This document shows positions 32,431-40,947 of a stretch of DNA of 64,000 nt, piece by piece (position 1 is the first letter of the stretch; each line of letters starts with the position of its first letter). Source of the DNA: Cellulomonas sp. KH9 (lineage in GTDB: Bacteria > Actinomycetota > Actinomycetes > Actinomycetales > Cellulomonadaceae); the NCBI RefSeq assembly GCF_900114185.1, contig NZ_FOSE01000003.1:62001-126000 (forward strand), given 5' to 3'. The position numbers and the translations under genes are program-made. The notes under the pieces are model-generated. The model saw only the letters and a list, made by a program, of their open reading frames with translations, was not told the origin of the DNA and did no database searches.

Positions 32431-35400
32431 TCACAGCGTTCCGCCGGGCCGTCCTTCGCCCTGTCCGTCGACAAGGCGAGGCGCCATGGACTCCATCTGC
32501 TCCATGACGAGCCGGATCGCGCCCTGCTGCTTGTCCGGCGGGTAGTCGTACTTCACGAGGAGCCGGCGGATGGACGACCGGAGCTTCGCCTTGACGTCGT
32601 CCCGGACTGTCCAGTCGGTCTTGACGTCGCGGCGCATGATCGCGACGAGCTCGCGGGCGATGTCGGCCAGGACGCCCTGGCCCTGGACCTCGACTGCGGA
32701 CTCGTTGGTCGCCACCGCGTCGTAGAAGGCGAGCTCGTCCTCGTCCAGCGGGGGATCGAAGTCGGCGCCGCGGTTCTTCTCGTGCGCGACCTCCTGGGCG
32801 AGGGCGATCATCGCGGCGATGACCTCGGCCGACGTCAGCTGCTGGTTGGTGTACCGGGTCATGAGCTCGAGCAGACGCTCGGAGAACGCCCGCTGACGAA
32901 CCAGGTTGTGACGCGTCGCCGCCCGGCCCTCGGACAGGATGAGCGCGCGCAGCGCCTCCACGGTGAGGTGCGGCCGCTCCGAGTTCCTGGCCTGGGCGAG
33001 GAACTCTTCGTCGAGAGCCGTGAGCTCCGGCCGGGGCACGCCGGCGGCGTCGTAGATGTCGAGCACCTCGGTGGAGACCATGGCGCCGGCGACGAGCTCG
33101 TTGAGGACCCGCTGGACCTCCTCGGGGATGGGCTCGCCGCGGGCCTGGCGCTCCTCCGCGTCGAACTTCGCCATCCAGACGCGGACCTCTTCGAAGAAGC
33201 GCGCCTCGTCACGGACGGCGGCGAGCTCGTCGGTGCCCCCAGCGATCGCCCAGGCCCGAGACAGCTGCCCGGCGATGCGGCGGTACTGCGCCGCGACGCT
33301 CTCGCCGTCGTCGTCCTGGTCGTCGGGTCGGGGGCGGCGCAGGTGCTCGACGGCGCCGAAGACGGCCTTGATGTACGCCCGGGGCCCGGGCAGGGCCAGG
33401 GCGCTACGCCAGTCGAACCCGGTCAGCAGCTCCTCGAGGCGGCTCAGCAGCTCGTGCACCAGCGCGACGGCGTCGTCGACCGACCGGCCGATGGGCTTGG
33501 TCTCCTGGTCGGTCTGCGTGTACTCGGCCAGGGCCTGCGCCAGGTTGTCCGCCAGCGGCGCGTAGGCGACCAGGAGGCCGTCCTGCTTGCCGCGGAACGT
33601 GCGGTTCACCCGGGCGAGCGTCTGCATGAGCAGCGCTCCGCGCAGCGGCCGGTCGAGGTAGAGCGTGTGCAGCGGGGGCGAGTCGAACCCGGTGAGCATC
33701 ATGTCCTTGACGATGACGATCTCCAGCGGGTCGTCCGGGTCCTTGAGGCGCTGCTTGATCACGGCGTTCTCGGAGTCGCGTCGCACGTGGTCGGCGACCG
33801 GCGGCACGTCCGACGCGGTGCCGGAGTACACGACCTTGACCACGCCGCCGTCGAGCGCGTCGGAGTGCCAGTCGGGCCGCAGAGCGACGATCTCGGAGTA
33901 CAGCCGCGCGCAGATCTCCCGGGTGGCGCCCACCACGAGGGCCTTGCCCGGCACCTGGGGCCGATCCGGGGTGCTCAGTGCCGCGGACATCGCCTGCCGA
34001 CGTGTCTCCCAGTGGGCCACGAGGTCCTCGGCCAGGATCCTGAGCCGCTCGGGTGCGCCGTAGACGGCATTGACCACGGCGACGGACTTCTCGATCCGGT
34101 CGCGCTCGGCGTCGTCGAGCCCGGCCGTCGCCTCGTCGGCGACAGCGTCGATGAGGTCCTCGGTGACGGACTCCGCGAGCCGCACCTTGACCAGGCGCGA
34201 CTCGAAGTAGACGGGGACGGTCGCGCCGTCGTCGACGGCCCGCGTCAGGTCGTAGATATCGATGTAGTCGCCGAACACCTCCCGGGTGTTGCGGTCGGCG
34301 AAGGAGATCGGCGTGCCGGTGAACGCGATGAGCGTCGCGTGGGGGAGCGCGTCGCGCAGGTGGCGGGCGTAGCCGTCGAGGTCGTCGTAGTGGCTGCGGT
34401 GGGCCTCGTCGACGACGACGACGATGTTGTGCCGGTCCGACAGCAGCGGGTGTTCGGCGCCGGACTCCCGCTCGGCGAGCGTCCGCCCGAACTTCTGCAG
34501 GGTGGTGAAGTAGATGCCGCCCGACGCTCGGCCGGACAGCTCGGCGCGCAGCTCGGCGCGCCGGCGCACCTGGACGGGCTTCTCCGGCAGCAGCAGGCTC
34601 CGGGCGAAGGTCTCGTACAGCTGGCCGTCGAGCTCGTTGCGGTCGGTGACGACCACGACGGTCGGGTTGGCCATCCGCGGGTGCCGCAGCACCTGGTTGG
34701 TGTAGAGCTCCATCTCCATCGACTTGCCGGAGCCTTGCGTGTGCCAGACGACGCCGGCCCTGCCGTGGGTCGCGACCGCCTGGACCGTGGCCCCGACGGC
34801 CTTGGTGACGGCGAAGTACTGGTGGGGCTTGGCGATCCGCTTGCTCAGGCCGTCCTCACCCTGGTCGAACGCGACGAAGCCGGTCAGCAGCTGCAGGAAG
34901 CGCAGCTGGTTGAACAGGCCCCACAGCAGCAGGTCCAGGGCCGTGTCGCCCTCCGCCATGGCTGACGTCGGGACCGGCTGGCCCTCCTCGTCGACGTGCC
35001 ACGGCGCGAAGTGGTGCAGGGGCGTGAACGGTGTGCCGTACCTGGCGAGGATCCCGTCGCTGGCGACGGTGAGCACCGCGAACCGGAAGGCCAGTGGGAA
35101 CTCGCGCAGATAGGTCTGCAGCTGCGCGTGCGCGGCGCCGACGTCGGCGCTCGCGCTGCCGGCGCGCTTGAGCTCGATGACCGCCACTGGCAGGCCGTTG
35201 AGGTAGAGCACGACGTCGAACCGGCGCTCGCGGTCGCCGCGGGCGATGGTCACCTGGTTCGCGACGAGCCAGTCGTTCTCGCTCGGCTCGGTGCTGACGA
35301 GGCGGATCGTGGGCGTCTGCTCCTGGCCGTCCGCGTCGATGTACGTGACGCCGCGGAAGCCCTCGGTGAGGAAGGTGTGCAGCCGGTGGTTCTCGGTGAG

Positions 35401-35643
35401 GGCGTCCTGGGAGGTGGGCGCGAGGATCGCGGCGAGCGCCTGCTCGAGGTACTCCCGTGGCACGGTCGGGTTGAGGTTCCGCAGCGCGGCGCGCAGACGC
35501 GACGGGATGACGAGCTCGTCCCAGCTCTCCCGCTCCCCGGAGCCCGGCGCGATAGCGGAGCCGTGCACCGGCTTCCACATGAGCTCGCCGAGCACCTCCA
35601 GCGTCAGGCTCTCCCAGTCGTCCTCGGACAGGTGGCGGGTCAT
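32431..35643 (-). CDS. hsdR: Type I restriction enzyme, R (endonuclease/translocase) subunit
   Basis: The 1070-residue protein begins with a nuclease domain (about 1-250) that contains RRFDVVLYLNGLPVAVIELKR, the PD-(D/E)xK site. The SF2 motor follows with Walker A HTQGSGKSMEME (about 303), DEAH box VVDEAHRSHYD (about 400), TGTP motif III and the late QTLARVNRTFRG (motif VI). It cleaves unmodified DNA after ATP-driven translocation, using HsdS for recognition. GGAGGC precedes the ATG. It is the last gene of the hsd cluster, separated from hsdMS by a regulator-type gene and a membrane-protein gene. Confidence 0.95.
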   Translation of the reverse strand: MTRHLSEDDWESLTLEVLGELMWKPVHGSAIAPGSGERESWDELVIPSRLRAALRNLNPTVPREYLEQALAAILAPTSQDALTENHRLHTFLTEGFRGVTYIDADGQEQTPTIRLVSTEPSENDWLVANQVTIARGDRERRFDVVLYLNGLPVAVIELKRAGSASADVGAAHAQLQTYLREFPLAFRFAVLTVASDGILARYGTPFTPLHHFAPWHVDEEGQPVPTSAMAEGDTALDLLLWGLFNQLRFLQLLTGFVAFDQGEDGLSKRIAKPHQYFAVTKAVGATVQAVATHGRAGVVWHTQGSGKSMEMELYTNQVLRHPRMANPTVVVVTDRNELDGQLYETFARSLLLPEKPVQVRRRAELRAELSGRASGGIYFTTLQKFGRTLAERESGAEHPLLSDRHNIVVVVDEAHRSHYDDLDGYARHLRDALPHATLIAFTGTPISFADRNTREVFGDYIDIYDLTRAVDDGATVPVYFESRLVKVRLAESVTEDLIDAVADEATAGLDDAERDRIEKSVAVVNAVYGAPERLRILAEDLVAHWETRRQAMSAALSTPDRPQVPGKALVVGATREICARLYSEIVALRPDWHSDALDGGVVKVVYSGTASDVPPVADHVRRDSENAVIKQRLKDPDDPLEIVIVKDMMLTGFDSPPLHTLYLDRPLRGALLMQTLARVNRTFRGKQDGLLVAYAPLADNLAQALAEYTQTDQETKPIGRSVDDAVALVHELLSRLEELLTGFDWRSALALPGPRAYIKAVFGAVEHLRRPRPDDQDDDGESVAAQYRRIAGQLSRAWAIAGGTDELAAVRDEARFFEEVRVWMAKFDAEERQARGEPIPEEVQRVLNELVAGAMVSTEVLDIYDAAGVPRPELTALDEEFLAQARNSERPHLTVEALRALILSEGRAATRHNLVRQRAFSERLLELMTRYTNQQLTSAEVIAAMIALAQEVAHEKNRGADFDPPLDEDELAFYDAVATNESAVEVQGQGVLADIARELVAIMRRDVKTDWTVRDDVKAKLRSSIRRLLVKYDYPPDKQQGAIRLVMEQMESMAPRLVDGQGEGRPGGTL

Positions 35644-35710
35644 GGGGTGCCTCCGTTCACGGCGATGGTGCGGACGTGGTGGTCGTGCTCGGTCGTCGTG
35701 AGGGCCGCCG

Positions 35711-37429
35711 TCATGAAGCGCCTCCGCCGGTCCAGCGGTACCGCCGTCGAGGGCTGCGCGGGGCACCGAGCCCCACGACGTCCCCTGCGGCGGTGAGCTC
35801 ACGCAGGTCGTTCAGCACGGCGGACCGTGAGCGCCCGGTGAGCTCCATGAGCTCTGCGGACGTCATCTCCCCGCGGCTGCGCAGTGCTTCCGCGACCGTG
35901 GCGACGGGGAGTCCGCTGAACAGGTCGGGCTCGGCTGGGCGGCCGGCGGCGGGATCGAGCACGTACTGCGCGTACCGGCGGCCACCTTCCTTGATGGCGA
36001 GGCCCTGCTCGACGAGGTCCCGCAGGACCTGTCCGGCGGCGACCCGGTCGACGCCCCACTGTCGGAGCATCTCGTTGGTCAGGTACCCCTCGCGGAGCAT
36101 CGCCAGTGCGATGAGGTGCGCCTGCGTGGGCAGATGCGCCTTCAGCCCCGCGATCCAGTGGCGCACGTCCGGGCTGAGGAGCTCCGAGCGTGCCATCGTG
36201 ACGACGAAGCTGGTGATCGAGCTGCGGAACTGAGGCCGGGGGAGGCCGCGGCGGCGTGCGACATCGAGCATGGCCGGAATGCCGGAGGAGCGGTTCTCGG
36301 CGACGAGCTCGTTCGACGAGGGCAGGTAGGTGTCCGCGAGGAGACTGGCGAGCACGGCGTTGCGTGACGACGAGATGCCCTCTGTGCCGAGGTCGTCGAT
36401 GAGGACGCCGCCGTAGAGCCCGCCGGGGCTGCGCACGACGAGCCGGTCGGGGAAGAGGTCGATCTGCACCTGGGTGCCGCGTGTGACGGGGCTGTAGTCC
36501 CGGTGCATCAGTGCGTTGACCACTGCCTCACGCACTGCCTCGAGCGGGTACTCGACCTCGTCCGTCCGGCCGCCGCGATCGGTGATGACGGCGCGCACCG
36601 CCAGGTTGCGGCGCAGTGTCGACAGCGTCGTCTCGACCATCTCGGGGATGGACCCTCGGATGGTCTGGTTGTCGAGGAACCGTGTCCCGGAGCCGGGGTC
36701 GGGCCCGTGCACCACCACGGAGACCATCAGCTGAGGAAAGTGTTGCTGGGGGAACTGTCCGAAGGTCAGCAGCCCGGCGAGCGTGAGCGGTGCGTCGGCG
36801 TCGGCCCCGGCCGTGATGCCCAGCCGGAAGAGGAGGCTCGGTTCGTCGGCCCTGGCCAGCTTCGGGTAGCCCGACCGCATGCGCTGCACGGTGCGGCGGA
36901 GGGCGTCGTCGTCCAGGTCGGCTGCCGAGGTCCCGACGACAGCCTCGCGGTCGTACGCGGGCTGCGCTCGTGAGGCCATCACCATCGCGATCTCGGCCTC
37001 AGTCATGCGCCGGTCACCGTCGCCGCCGCGAAGGTAGGAGCCGGTGATGATGCCCTGGCTGGTCACGTACACCGGCCGGCGGTCCGCCGTGACCGGGGGG
37101 ACCTCGGCGACGACGACGGTGTTGCCCTCCACCTCGACGAGGTCCGTGCTGACGAGGAGTGCAGGGGTCATGTCGTCCCGGGACATCTGCACGAGCCCGT
37201 CGCGCAGGGCGATCGGATCGTCGAGCGGGACTGTCGCGAAGCCTGTCTCCTCGTCGACTCCCAGGAGGACGGTGCCGCCATCGGAGTTGGAGAAGGCGCT
37301 GAGGGTCTCGCGCAGGCTCTTCGGCAGTCCGCCGGCGGCTCGCTTGGCTTCGACGCGGGTGGGCTCCCCGCCGATGCGGCGGAGCGTGGCGAGCAGCTCG
37401 TGGACGTCGTCGACGCTCATGGCGCCCAT
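35711..37429 (-). CDS. AlbA_2 (Schlafen-like) ATP-binding transcriptional regulator, COG2865-type
   Basis: The protein has about 572 residues. The N-terminal AlbA_2 domain (about 20-160) contains EAKRAAGGLPKSLRETL and SDGGTVLLGVD. A GHKL/HATPase-like middle (about 285-400) has EAVREAVVNALMHRDYSP and DRLVVRSPGGL, and a C-terminal winged helix (about 515-560) has TSAELMELTGRSRSAVLNDL. It lies between hsdS and hsdR, 67 nt before hsdR. It probably regulates the restriction genes or acts as an extra defence component. ATG 37420 is an alternative start. Direct repeats lie just upstream. Confidence 0.78.
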   Translation of the reverse strand: MGAMSVDDVHELLATLRRIGGEPTRVEAKRAAGGLPKSLRETLSAFSNSDGGTVLLGVDEETGFATVPLDDPIALRDGLVQMSRDDMTPALLVSTDLVEVEGNTVVVAEVPPVTADRRPVYVTSQGIITGSYLRGGDGDRRMTEAEIAMVMASRAQPAYDREAVVGTSAADLDDDALRRTVQRMRSGYPKLARADEPSLLFRLGITAGADADAPLTLAGLLTFGQFPQQHFPQLMVSVVVHGPDPGSGTRFLDNQTIRGSIPEMVETTLSTLRRNLAVRAVITDRGGRTDEVEYPLEAVREAVVNALMHRDYSPVTRGTQVQIDLFPDRLVVRSPGGLYGGVLIDDLGTEGISSSRNAVLASLLADTYLPSSNELVAENRSSGIPAMLDVARRRGLPRPQFRSSITSFVVTMARSELLSPDVRHWIAGLKAHLPTQAHLIALAMLREGYLTNEMLRQWGVDRVAAGQVLRDLVEQGLAIKEGGRRYAQYVLDPAAGRPAEPDLFSGLPVATVAEALRSRGEMTSAELMELTGRSRSAVLNDLRELTAAGDVVGLGAPRSPRRRYRWTGGGAS

Positions 37430-37462
37430 CTCAGCACTCAACTTCACACCTGCCAAGTCTGT

Positions 37463-37483
37463 TGCGAAGTAGAGTGCGAAGTA
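37463..37483 (-). promoter_or_regulatory. Direct repeats in front of the AlbA-type regulator
   Basis: TGCGAAGTA occurs at 37463-37471 and 37475-37483 (12-bp period), about 35-55 bp before the gene. On the minus strand TTGCCT, an 18-bp gap and TCTACT overlap the repeats and could be a -35/-10 pair. The layout suggests an autoregulatory site. Confidence 0.45.
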
Positions 37484-37557
37484 AGTGAAGAAGGCAAGCC
37501 GTGCACCCGCATGCCGGGGGCTGTGCCGTCTGCCCCGAGCGGCCCATGCCCCGCCCG

Positions 37558-38100
37558 TTACCCATCACTCACCGTCAGGACACCGTCGAGGCCACGGTCG
37601 GGGTGGTAGGACCACGACACGGTCAGGTCACCCCAGCTCTCCGACTGCCGACCGTCCATCGATGTTGTCTGGTCCATGTGCGAGACCACCGCCGATGGCA
37701 TGTCGAGCGCCGTGAACACGCACACGATGTCGGTGATGTTCGCACCGCGGAGGTCGTCGTCGCCCTTCATGTCGAAGGTCAACGACCGCCCCTCGTCCGC
37801 GACGACGATCCCGTCGGTGCCCGTGACTCCGCAGGTCTCGACTGCGTCGGGGACGACGGCGGCCCGCGCGGCGCGCGCCTCCTCCGCCGCGGCTTCCTCG
37901 GCTCGTGCCTCGGCGTCGGCCCGGAAGGCGGTGATCCCGGCTACCAGGCCAGCGCCGATGAGGACGCCTGCTGCCCCCGTCGCGACCGGCAGCAGCCACG
38001 GGCGGGTCGGTCGCGACGGGGGCGAGACGGTGAGCGGAGGAGGATCTGACGGCGGTGCGGGTGGCGCGGAGCCGTCGTGGTCCGGCGGCATCTCGGCCAT
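37558..38100 (-). CDS. Hypothetical single-pass membrane protein in the hsd cluster
   Basis: The 180-residue protein has a Pro-rich cytoplasmic N-terminus (about 1-33), one membrane helix (about 36-58, LLPVATGAAGVLIGAGLVAGI) and an Ala/Glu coiled segment (about 61-82). An extracytoplasmic domain with two Cys (about 88-180) contains CGVTGTDGIVVADEGRSLTF and VCVFTALDMPSAV. It starts 27 nt after hsdS on the same strand and so is probably co-transcribed. I do not recognise the domain. It may be a surface passenger or a novel part of the defence locus. Confidence 0.6.
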   Translation of the reverse strand: MAEMPPDHDGSAPPAPPSDPPPLTVSPPSRPTRPWLLPVATGAAGVLIGAGLVAGITAFRADAEARAEEAAAEEARAARAAVVPDAVETCGVTGTDGIVVADEGRSLTFDMKGDDDLRGANITDIVCVFTALDMPSAVVSHMDQTTSMDGRQSESWGDLTVSWSYHPDRGLDGVLTVSDG

Positions 38101-38127
38101 GGTTCCCCCTGCATGTGATCAGTCGGT

Positions 38128-39327
38128 TCAGGTGAGGTCTTCGGCAAGGCGCTCAGCGTCCTTGACCCGGAGGGCGCCGGACATGAGGGCGGGGAGCAAC
38201 GCATCTCGTGTTGCTGAGAGCTTGACGTTCTCGGAAAGAGCAGCGTGAGTCCGTGCCCGGAGCGCGTCGATCTCAGCCCGCCTTCCGTCGCCCAAGGCCG
38301 CCGGGTTGCCGGTCATCGTCGACAGCACCTCGTCGGGCTTCACGCGCTGGTGCGAACCGGATGTGCCAGCCACTCTGGCTTCCAGCGACGCGCTGAATGG
38401 CGGCTGGGCGAGAAGTGCCCACAGCACGGCCGTTGACGTGCCCATCGGGTGCAGGACGACAAACTCGGTCGAACCGAGGGCCGGGGTCGCCCCGCAGGTC
38501 GGCACTTCCCAGACGCGGGGGATCCGAGGATTGAGCTTCGAGACCAGGACCGCCGGGCTCGAGATCTTGAACTTGCCGCTCTTGATCGATTCGGGGGTCA
38601 CAGCCTCTGGAAGCTTGCCCGCGTCGAAGCCCGGCAGGCTGTAGAGATCAACGACGTCGTTCGAGAGGGATGCGGGATCAACCATGCTGCGGGCGACAGT
38701 GGCGATGTCTCTGAGCATGGTGTCCTGCGGTACGTCCGCCGCGAGGGAGAGAGCAAGCGCGTCGAGCGCCCGCGACGTGCGAGTGTTAGCGGCGATCTTG
38801 TCGTCGAGCGCGCCCAGCACCTCGGCGATCGCCCGCTGTTCGCCAATGGGCGGCACGTTGAGCATCAGCGAACGCTGCTGAGTGAGGCTCACGTAGGGCG
38901 CCATGTCGGTGCTCGACTTCATGACGTCGAGTTGTGCCTGGATAACGCGAGACCTCAAGGCGATGTTGAGGTAGACCGGGTCGAGTTTCTGATGGTCGAG
39001 CGACCGCCAGAACGTCGTTTGGGGTGAGCAGACGAAGGGGGGTGAGCCTGGTGGGACGTAGGCAACCTTTCCCACCGTTCCCTTATGGGACAGCAGAGAG
39101 TCCTGTTCGCGACCGATCCCCTTGCGGATTCGCAGCAAGGCCTCGTCGTTGATTCCCTCTGCGCCAGTGAAGTCGACGGTGCCCGAAGTCATGTCAGCGG
39201 CGCGAATGTACGGCGTCCCCCCCGCAACGAACTCATGCGGTCGCGGCCGGTACTCACCATGGTTGCCGTCCTCGACGCGCAGGACGCCAGCGGCCTCCAA
39301 CGCTGCGACGCTTCTGGTGTCAGCCAC
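38128..39327 (-). CDS. hsdS: Type I restriction enzyme, S (specificity) subunit
   Basis: The 399-residue protein has two target-recognition domains, about 1-140 and 195-345. They are joined by conserved helices PIGEQRAIAEVLGALDDKIAANTR (split; about 157-180) and, at the C-terminus, LRARTHAALSENVKLSATRDALLPALMSG. Each recognition domain reads one half of a bipartite DNA target. The GTG overlaps the hsdM stop by 8 nt. Base composition is visibly less GC-rich than flanking genes, consistent with horizontal acquisition or recombination of recognition domains. Confidence 0.92.
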   Translation of the reverse strand: MADTRSVAALEAAGVLRVEDGNHGEYRPRPHEFVAGGTPYIRAADMTSGTVDFTGAEGINDEALLRIRKGIGREQDSLLSHKGTVGKVAYVPPGSPPFVCSPQTTFWRSLDHQKLDPVYLNIALRSRVIQAQLDVMKSSTDMAPYVSLTQQRSLMLNVPPIGEQRAIAEVLGALDDKIAANTRTSRALDALALSLAADVPQDTMLRDIATVARSMVDPASLSNDVVDLYSLPGFDAGKLPEAVTPESIKSGKFKISSPAVLVSKLNPRIPRVWEVPTCGATPALGSTEFVVLHPMGTSTAVLWALLAQPPFSASLEARVAGTSGSHQRVKPDEVLSTMTGNPAALGDGRRAEIDALRARTHAALSENVKLSATRDALLPALMSGALRVKDAERLAEDLT

Positions 39328-40942
39328 GGACCCGCTCCAGCTGCTCGCGCACGACCTTCTCCAGGCGTGCAGACTCGTCGAACGCGGCGAGCAGCTCGCC
39401 GCGCAGCCGCTCGATCTTCTGCTCGAGTGGTTCCCCGTCGTCCTCGGCCTCGGCCGCGCCGACGTACCTGCCCGGCGTCAGGGCATACCCGGCCTCCTTG
39501 ATCTCGGCGAGGGTCGCGGACCGGCAGAAGCCGGGGATGTCGTCGTACGTCACGCCCGCCTCGACGGCGGACGGGGTGCCGCGCCAGGCGTGGAACGTGT
39601 CGGCGATTCGCGCGATGTCCTCATCCGAGAGGGCGCGCTCGGCGCGGTCCACCATGTACCCGAGGTCGCGGGCGTCGATGAACAGGACCTGCCCGGTCCG
39701 GTCGACGGAGCCGCGGGGGCCGGCGGTCTTGTCGGTGGCGAAGAACCACACACACACCGGGATGCCGGTCGATCGGAACAGCTGGGTCGGCAGGGTCACC
39801 AGGCAGGAGACGAGGTCGGCCTCGACGATGCGGGCGCGGATCTCGCCCTCGCCGCCGCTGGTCGTCGACATGGAGCCGTTGGCCATGACCACGCCGGCGG
39901 ACCCGCCCGGCGCAAGCTTGGACAGGATGTGCTGGATCCACGCGTAGTTGGCGTTGCCGGCCGGCGGGACGCCGTACACCCAGCGAGGGTCGGACTCGGC
40001 GCGCGCCCAGTCCTTGATGTTGAACGGGGGGTTCGCGAGCACGTAGTCCATCTGGACGTCGGCGTGCTGGTCGCGGGCGAACGTGTCGCCCCAACGGGAC
40101 GCGAGGTTCGCGTTGAGACCGTGGACGGCCAGGTTCATCTTGGCCATGCGCCAGGTGCGCTCGTTGGCCTCCTGCCCGTACACGCTGATCGCCTGGCTGT
40201 CGGCGTCGTGGCGCTCGAGGAACTTCTCGGTCTGCACGAACATGCCGCCGGAGCCGCAGCACGGGTCGTACACGCGCCCCCGGTACGGCTCGAGCACCTC
40301 GACCAGGACCCGGACCACGCCGGGCGGGGTGTAGAACTCGCCGCCGCGCTTGCCCTCGGCCGCGGCGAACTTGCCCAGGAAGTACTCGTAGACCTCGCCG
40401 AGCAGGTCCCGCGCCCGGGTCGCGCCGTCGCCGCGGAAGCGGGCGTCGTTGAACAGGTCGATGAGCTCGCCGAGGCGGCGCTGGTCGACGTTGTCCCGGT
40501 TGTAGATGCGCGGGAGCGTTCCGGCCAGCGACGGGTTCGAGCCCATGATGTGGTCCATCGCGCCGTCGATGAGCTCGCCGATGGTCTGCGCGGCCCGTCC
40601 AGCCTCGGCGGGCAGCCCCTTGGCGTGCTCCGCGAGGTACGCCCACCGTGACGTTGCCGGCACCCAGAACACTCCGTGGCCGGTGTACTCGTCGCGCTCG
40701 TCCAGCAGGCCCTCGATCTGGTCCTCGCGGTAGCCCTCGGCGGCCAGGTCCGCGCGGATCTGGTCGCGGCGCTCCTCGAAGGCGTCGGACACGTACTTGA
40801 GGAAGACCAGGCCGAGGATGACGTCCTTGTACTGGGAGGCGTCCATCGACCCGCGGAGCTTGTCCGCGGCCTTCCACAGGGTGTCCTTGAGCTCTTTCAT
40901 CGTCATCGGAGCGGAGGGGTCAAGTCGCTTGCGGGGGGGCAT
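39320..40942 (-). CDS. hsdM: Type I restriction enzyme, M (adenine methylase) subunit
   Basis: The 540-residue protein has the N-terminal helical HsdM domain (about 10-150, TLWKAADKLRGSMDASQYKD). The SAM-dependent N6-adenine methylase follows with EFYTPPGVVRVLVEVLEPY, the SAM loop DPCCGSGGMF (about 234) and the catalytic NPPF (about 310). It methylates the target set by HsdS and forms part of the restriction complex. It begins 5 nt after the HTH-methylase-like gene and overlaps hsdS. Confidence 0.96.
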   Translation of the reverse strand: MPPRKRLDPSAPMTMKELKDTLWKAADKLRGSMDASQYKDVILGLVFLKYVSDAFEERRDQIRADLAAEGYREDQIEGLLDERDEYTGHGVFWVPATSRWAYLAEHAKGLPAEAGRAAQTIGELIDGAMDHIMGSNPSLAGTLPRIYNRDNVDQRRLGELIDLFNDARFRGDGATRARDLLGEVYEYFLGKFAAAEGKRGGEFYTPPGVVRVLVEVLEPYRGRVYDPCCGSGGMFVQTEKFLERHDADSQAISVYGQEANERTWRMAKMNLAVHGLNANLASRWGDTFARDQHADVQMDYVLANPPFNIKDWARAESDPRWVYGVPPAGNANYAWIQHILSKLAPGGSAGVVMANGSMSTTSGGEGEIRARIVEADLVSCLVTLPTQLFRSTGIPVCVWFFATDKTAGPRGSVDRTGQVLFIDARDLGYMVDRAERALSDEDIARIADTFHAWRGTPSAVEAGVTYDDIPGFCRSATLAEIKEAGYALTPGRYVGAAEAEDDGEPLEQKIERLRGELLAAFDESARLEKVVREQLERVRG

Positions 40943-40947
40943 GCGGG

